A DNA stretch of 14,600 bases from Dichotomicrobium sp046543175 (GTDB lineage Bacteria; Pseudomonadota; Alphaproteobacteria; Rhizobiales; Rhodomicrobiaceae), in NCBI GenBank assembly GCA_046543175.1, contig JBKGZY010000051.1, positions 1 through 14,600 on the forward strand. Direction: 5' to 3'. Shown piece after piece: positions 12,040 through 14,600 of the stretch. The notes under the pieces were generated by a model. The model did not search any database. It saw nothing but the letters and a program-made list of their open reading frames with translations, and was not told the DNA's origin. A program made the translations under genes and the position numbers. The number at the start of each line of letters is the position of its first letter. Position 1 is the first letter of the stretch.

Positions 12040-14445
12040 ATGAGCAGCGACAACGACAAGCCGACTCCGTCCGCTGACAACGGCAACGACAACACCGCCG
12101 AGGAACTGCTGCGCCAGGACACCGGCGAAGTCACGCTGGCCGGCTCGTGGGCCTATATCTTCTCCGGCATCGCGCTGTGCTGGTCGCTGTTTCAGCTCTG
12201 GATCGCCTCGCCGCTGCCGTTCATCCTCCGGTTCTGGCAGATCGACGGCATGGAGGCGCGCGGGCTGCATCTGGCCTTCGCGCTGGTGCTGTGTTTCCTC
12301 GCCTTCGGCGTGGTCCGCAGAGCCGGCGTGCGCACGCCGAGCTGGCTGGACATCGCCCTCGCCGTGACCGGCGGTTTCTGCGCGTCCTACATCTACTGGA
12401 ATTACGACGGGATCGCCCAGCGTGCCGGCCGGCTGCTCGAAATGGATGTTTTCGGGACGACCGTCCCGGTGGAGCTCATTCTAGGCGCGGTCGGCATCCT
12501 CGTGCTGCTGGAGGCGATTCGCCGCGCCATCGGCATTCCGCTGGTCATCGTCGGCGTAATCTTCCTGCTTTATTCGCTGTTCGGCCGCTCGATGCCCGAT
12601 CTGATCTCTCATGGCGGACTGTCGCCGGAGCGGCTGGTCGGCTACCACTGGCTGACGGGCGAGGCGATCTTCGGCATCCCGATCGACGTCACGACGCGCT
12701 TCGTGTTCCTGTTCGTGCTGTTTGGCGCGCTGCTCGACCGCGCCGGCGCGGGACAGTATTTCATCGATCTCGCCTTCGCGCTGGTCGGCCGGTACCGCGG
12801 CGGCCCGGCCAAGGCCTCCGTGCTGGCCTCCGGCATGACCGGCATGATCTCCGGCTCGTCCATCGCCAACACCGTGACGACGGGCACCTTCACCATTCCC
12901 GTCATGAAGCGCACGGGCATGCCCGCCACCAAGGCCGGCGCCGTCGAAGTCGCGGCCTCCACCGACGGTCAGATCATGCCGCCGATCATGGGCGCGGCGG
13001 CGTTCGTGATGGCCGAGTTCATCGGCATTTCCTATTTCGACGTGGTGATTCACGCGTTTCTGCCGGCGATCCTGTCCTATATCGGGCTGTTCTACATCGT
13101 TCACCTGGAATCGATGAAGCTGAACCTCGCGCCGCTGCCGGACTCCGAAACCCCGGTCGCGGGGCAGATTTTCTGGCGCGGCGCGCATTTCCTGCTGCCC
13201 ATCATCCTGCTGGTCTACCTGCTGATGGTGGAGCGGATGACGACGGAAACCGCGATTTTCTATTCCACCATCTTCCTGATGGCGGTGATCCTGCTTCAGG
13301 AAATCCTGGCGGGCTTCAGCGAAGGCGCCGGCATCAACGGCTTCGTCAACGGGTTCTGGGTCATTGTGGCCGGTCTGATCCAGGGCGCGAAGAATATGAT
13401 CGGCGTGGCCATCGCCGTGGCGGGCGCGGGCATCATCGTTGGCGCGGTCGGCTCCACGGGGCTTAACAACGCCCTGATCGGCGTGGTCGAGGCCATCGCG
13501 GGCGGCAACATATACATTCTGCTGGCCCTGACGGCCGTGCTGTGTCTGATCCTCGGCATGGGACTGCCGACCACGGCGAACTACCTCGTCGTCGCCTCTC
13601 TGATGGCCCCGGTGCTGGTCGAACTCGGCGGGGCGGCCGGGCTGGTGCTGCCGCTGGTGGCAGTCCATCTGTTCGTGTTCTATTTCGGCCTCATGGCGGA
13701 CGTGACGCCGCCGGTGGGTCTGGCCGCCTACGCGGCCGCGGCCATCTCGCGCGCCGACCCGATCATGACCGGCGTGCAGGCCTTCATCTACTCAATCCGC
13801 ACGGCAATCCTGCCGTTCATCTTCATCTTCAACCAGACGCTGATCATGATCGGCATCGACAGCATCCCCTACGCGATCATGATCATCGCGGTCTCGCTGA
13901 TCGCGATGCTGTGCTTCACCTCGATGACGTTCCGCTACATGTTCGTGAAGCTGAACTGGCTGGAGATGGCGGTGCTCGCGGTCGTGGTGGTGGCGCTGTT
14001 CCGGCCCGGCTTCTTCATGGACCGGATTTACCCGCCTTACGAGCAGCTAACGGCTCAGGAAATCAGCCAGGGCGTGGAAGCCGAGCAGATGCGCCTGCAC
14101 ATCACGCGCGAGACCCCATACGGCGAACGCTTCCGGCTTTACGTGTTCGAGCGCGAGGGCGATGCGCCGCTGACCTGGGAGGCGCTCGGCATGCAGGTCG
14201 AACAGGCCGAAGACGGTGACATCCGCGTCACCGATCCCGGCTTCATGAGCCGCGCGGAAGACGCCGGCGTGCGGATCGGCGACATCATCACGCGCGCGGA
14301 CCGCAGCGTGGCGGGACAGCCCGCGAAGGAGTTGATGTTCATTCCTGCGCTGATCCTGCTGTCGCTCGTGGTGTGGTGGCAGCGGCGGCGCCTGAGCGCG
14401 CAGGCCGGCGCGAGCGGAGCGCCGGCGCCCGCATCAGCGGAGTAG
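12040..14445 (+). CDS. TRAP transporter fused permease (4TM/12TM), with C-terminal DUF3394/PDZ-like region
   Basis: The 801-residue inner-membrane protein fuses the small (DctQ-like) and large (DctM-like) TRAP subunits and moves the solute with an ion gradient, using the TAXI receptor encoded upstream. After a hydrophilic N-terminus (1-32) come about five helices of the small-subunit part (to about 180), then the large subunit with GGPAKASVLASGMTGMISGSS near 255-275, VAASTDGQIMPPIMGAAAF near 302-321 and LGMGLPTTANYLVVA near 505-519. After about residue 650 a soluble segment resembles DUF3394, with PDZ-like wording DPGFMSRAEDAGVRIGDIIT near 731-750, then a last helix (about 765-780) and a basic, alanine-rich tail. 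ATG 12040 has only weak AGAG-type sites upstream, in contrast to the receptor gene. Usual length is 620-860, so it is complete. The substrate is unknown. Confidence 0.94.
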   Translation: MSSDNDKPTPSADNGNDNTAEELLRQDTGEVTLAGSWAYIFSGIALCWSLFQLWIASPLPFILRFWQIDGMEARGLHLAFALVLCFLAFGVVRRAGVRTPSWLDIALAVTGGFCASYIYWNYDGIAQRAGRLLEMDVFGTTVPVELILGAVGILVLLEAIRRAIGIPLVIVGVIFLLYSLFGRSMPDLISHGGLSPERLVGYHWLTGEAIFGIPIDVTTRFVFLFVLFGALLDRAGAGQYFIDLAFALVGRYRGGPAKASVLASGMTGMISGSSIANTVTTGTFTIPVMKRTGMPATKAGAVEVAASTDGQIMPPIMGAAAFVMAEFIGISYFDVVIHAFLPAILSYIGLFYIVHLESMKLNLAPLPDSETPVAGQIFWRGAHFLLPIILLVYLLMVERMTTETAIFYSTIFLMAVILLQEILAGFSEGAGINGFVNGFWVIVAGLIQGAKNMIGVAIAVAGAGIIVGAVGSTGLNNALIGVVEAIAGGNIYILLALTAVLCLILGMGLPTTANYLVVASLMAPVLVELGGAAGLVLPLVAVHLFVFYFGLMADVTPPVGLAAYAAAAISRADPIMTGVQAFIYSIRTAILPFIFIFNQTLIMIGIDSIPYAIMIIAVSLIAMLCFTSMTFRYMFVKLNWLEMAVLAVVVVALFRPGFFMDRIYPPYEQLTAQEISQGVEAEQMRLHITRETPYGERFRLYVFEREGDAPLTWEALGMQVEQAEDGDIRVTDPGFMSRAEDAGVRIGDIITRADRSVAGQPAKELMFIPALILLSLVVWWQRRRLSAQAGASGAPAPASAE

Positions 14446-14469
14446 GCGGGCGGTCGGATTCTCAGCCTG

Positions 14470-14491
14470 CTGGCGCACCTCCGTGCGGCAG
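14470..14491 (+). terminator. Hairpin after the permease gene, possible transcript end
   Basis: CTGGCGCAC (14470-14478), loop CTCC, GTGCGGCAG (14483-14491) forms a stem of eight pairs with one G-G mismatch, 25 bases after the permease stop. No T-run follows, so it may protect the 3' end or act with Rho rather than alone. The rest of 14446-14600 shows no gene; a weak stem near 14560-14575 followed by TTTT at 14582-14585 is a second, poorer candidate. Confidence 0.35.
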
Positions 14492-14600
14492 ATCCGGCCC
14501 AACAACGGACCGGCAGCCACAGCATCGGGCGATAAATAGTCCCCCGTGAACTATCGGCAAGCCCTTGATAAGGCTAGCTGATTTTCCCCGACACCGAATT

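Noticed and set aside
12147..13466. Second plus-strand frame inside the permease gene, 439 codons
   Set aside because: It is a frame-shifted shadow of the permease, rich in Arg and His, without membrane helices or motifs. There is no sign that the permease frame is broken.
12481..13668. Open frame of 395 codons on the minus strand
   Set aside because: It is antisense to the TRAP permease and extremely rich in His, Gln, Asp and Arg, the mirror of hydrophobic codons, so not a gene.

Overview
The window is GC-rich and reads as an ordinary chromosomal stretch of an alphaproteobacterium, probably Rhodospirillales-like. That guess rests on the codon bias, on the GGAGG-type ribosome binding sites, on an Atm1-type exporter next to a phosphatidylserine pathway, and on a TAXI-type TRAP transporter with a fused permease. 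No rRNA, tRNA, CRISPR array, transposase, phage gene or obvious defence island was seen. It contains twelve complete protein genes and one gene tail, all with good family signatures except one small hypothetical.

Layout. (1) Positions 1-176 are the 3' end of a citramalate/isopropylmalate synthase gene on +. (2) Positions 177-479 are non-coding and hold a cluster of strong palindromes. (3) A DUF423 membrane protein (480-911, +) overlaps nicotinamidase pncA (904-1473, +). (4) pncA converges, with a 17-bp tail overlap, on a minus-strand cluster read LOG-family nucleotide phosphoribohydrolase (3950-4558), then HtpX-like M48 protease (2889-3860), then nicotinate phosphoribosyltransferase (1457-2851). 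(5) A divergent promoter region (4559-4834) leads on + to a membrane-anchored LysM protein (4835-6046). (6) A regulatory gap with a promoter and a 15-bp palindrome precedes an Atm1-like ABC exporter (TTG start, 6259-8181), followed by psd (8224-8949) and pssA (TTG start, 8946-9836). (7) A small minus-strand hypothetical gene (9855-10127) is divergent from a DUF971 gene (10372-10746, +). (8) A TAXI TRAP transporter follows: binding protein (10906-11907) and 4TM/12TM fused permease with a PDZ-like tail (12040-14445), separated by a long intercistronic hairpin. The last 155 bases hold one hairpin and no gene.

Functionally, PncA and the nicotinate phosphoribosyltransferase form the two-step deamidating NAD salvage route (nicotinamide to nicotinate to NaMN). 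PssA and Psd make phosphatidylserine and then phosphatidylethanolamine. The Atm1-like protein exports glutathione-linked sulfur or metal compounds. The TRAP genes import an unidentified, probably organic-acid-like, solute.

I found no gene cluster that looks like an undescribed system. The most interesting signals are non-coding: the palindrome cluster at 210-384, a candidate operator over the start of transcription of the Atm1 gene, an attenuator-like leader before the TRAP genes, and the hairpin between the binding-protein and permease genes.
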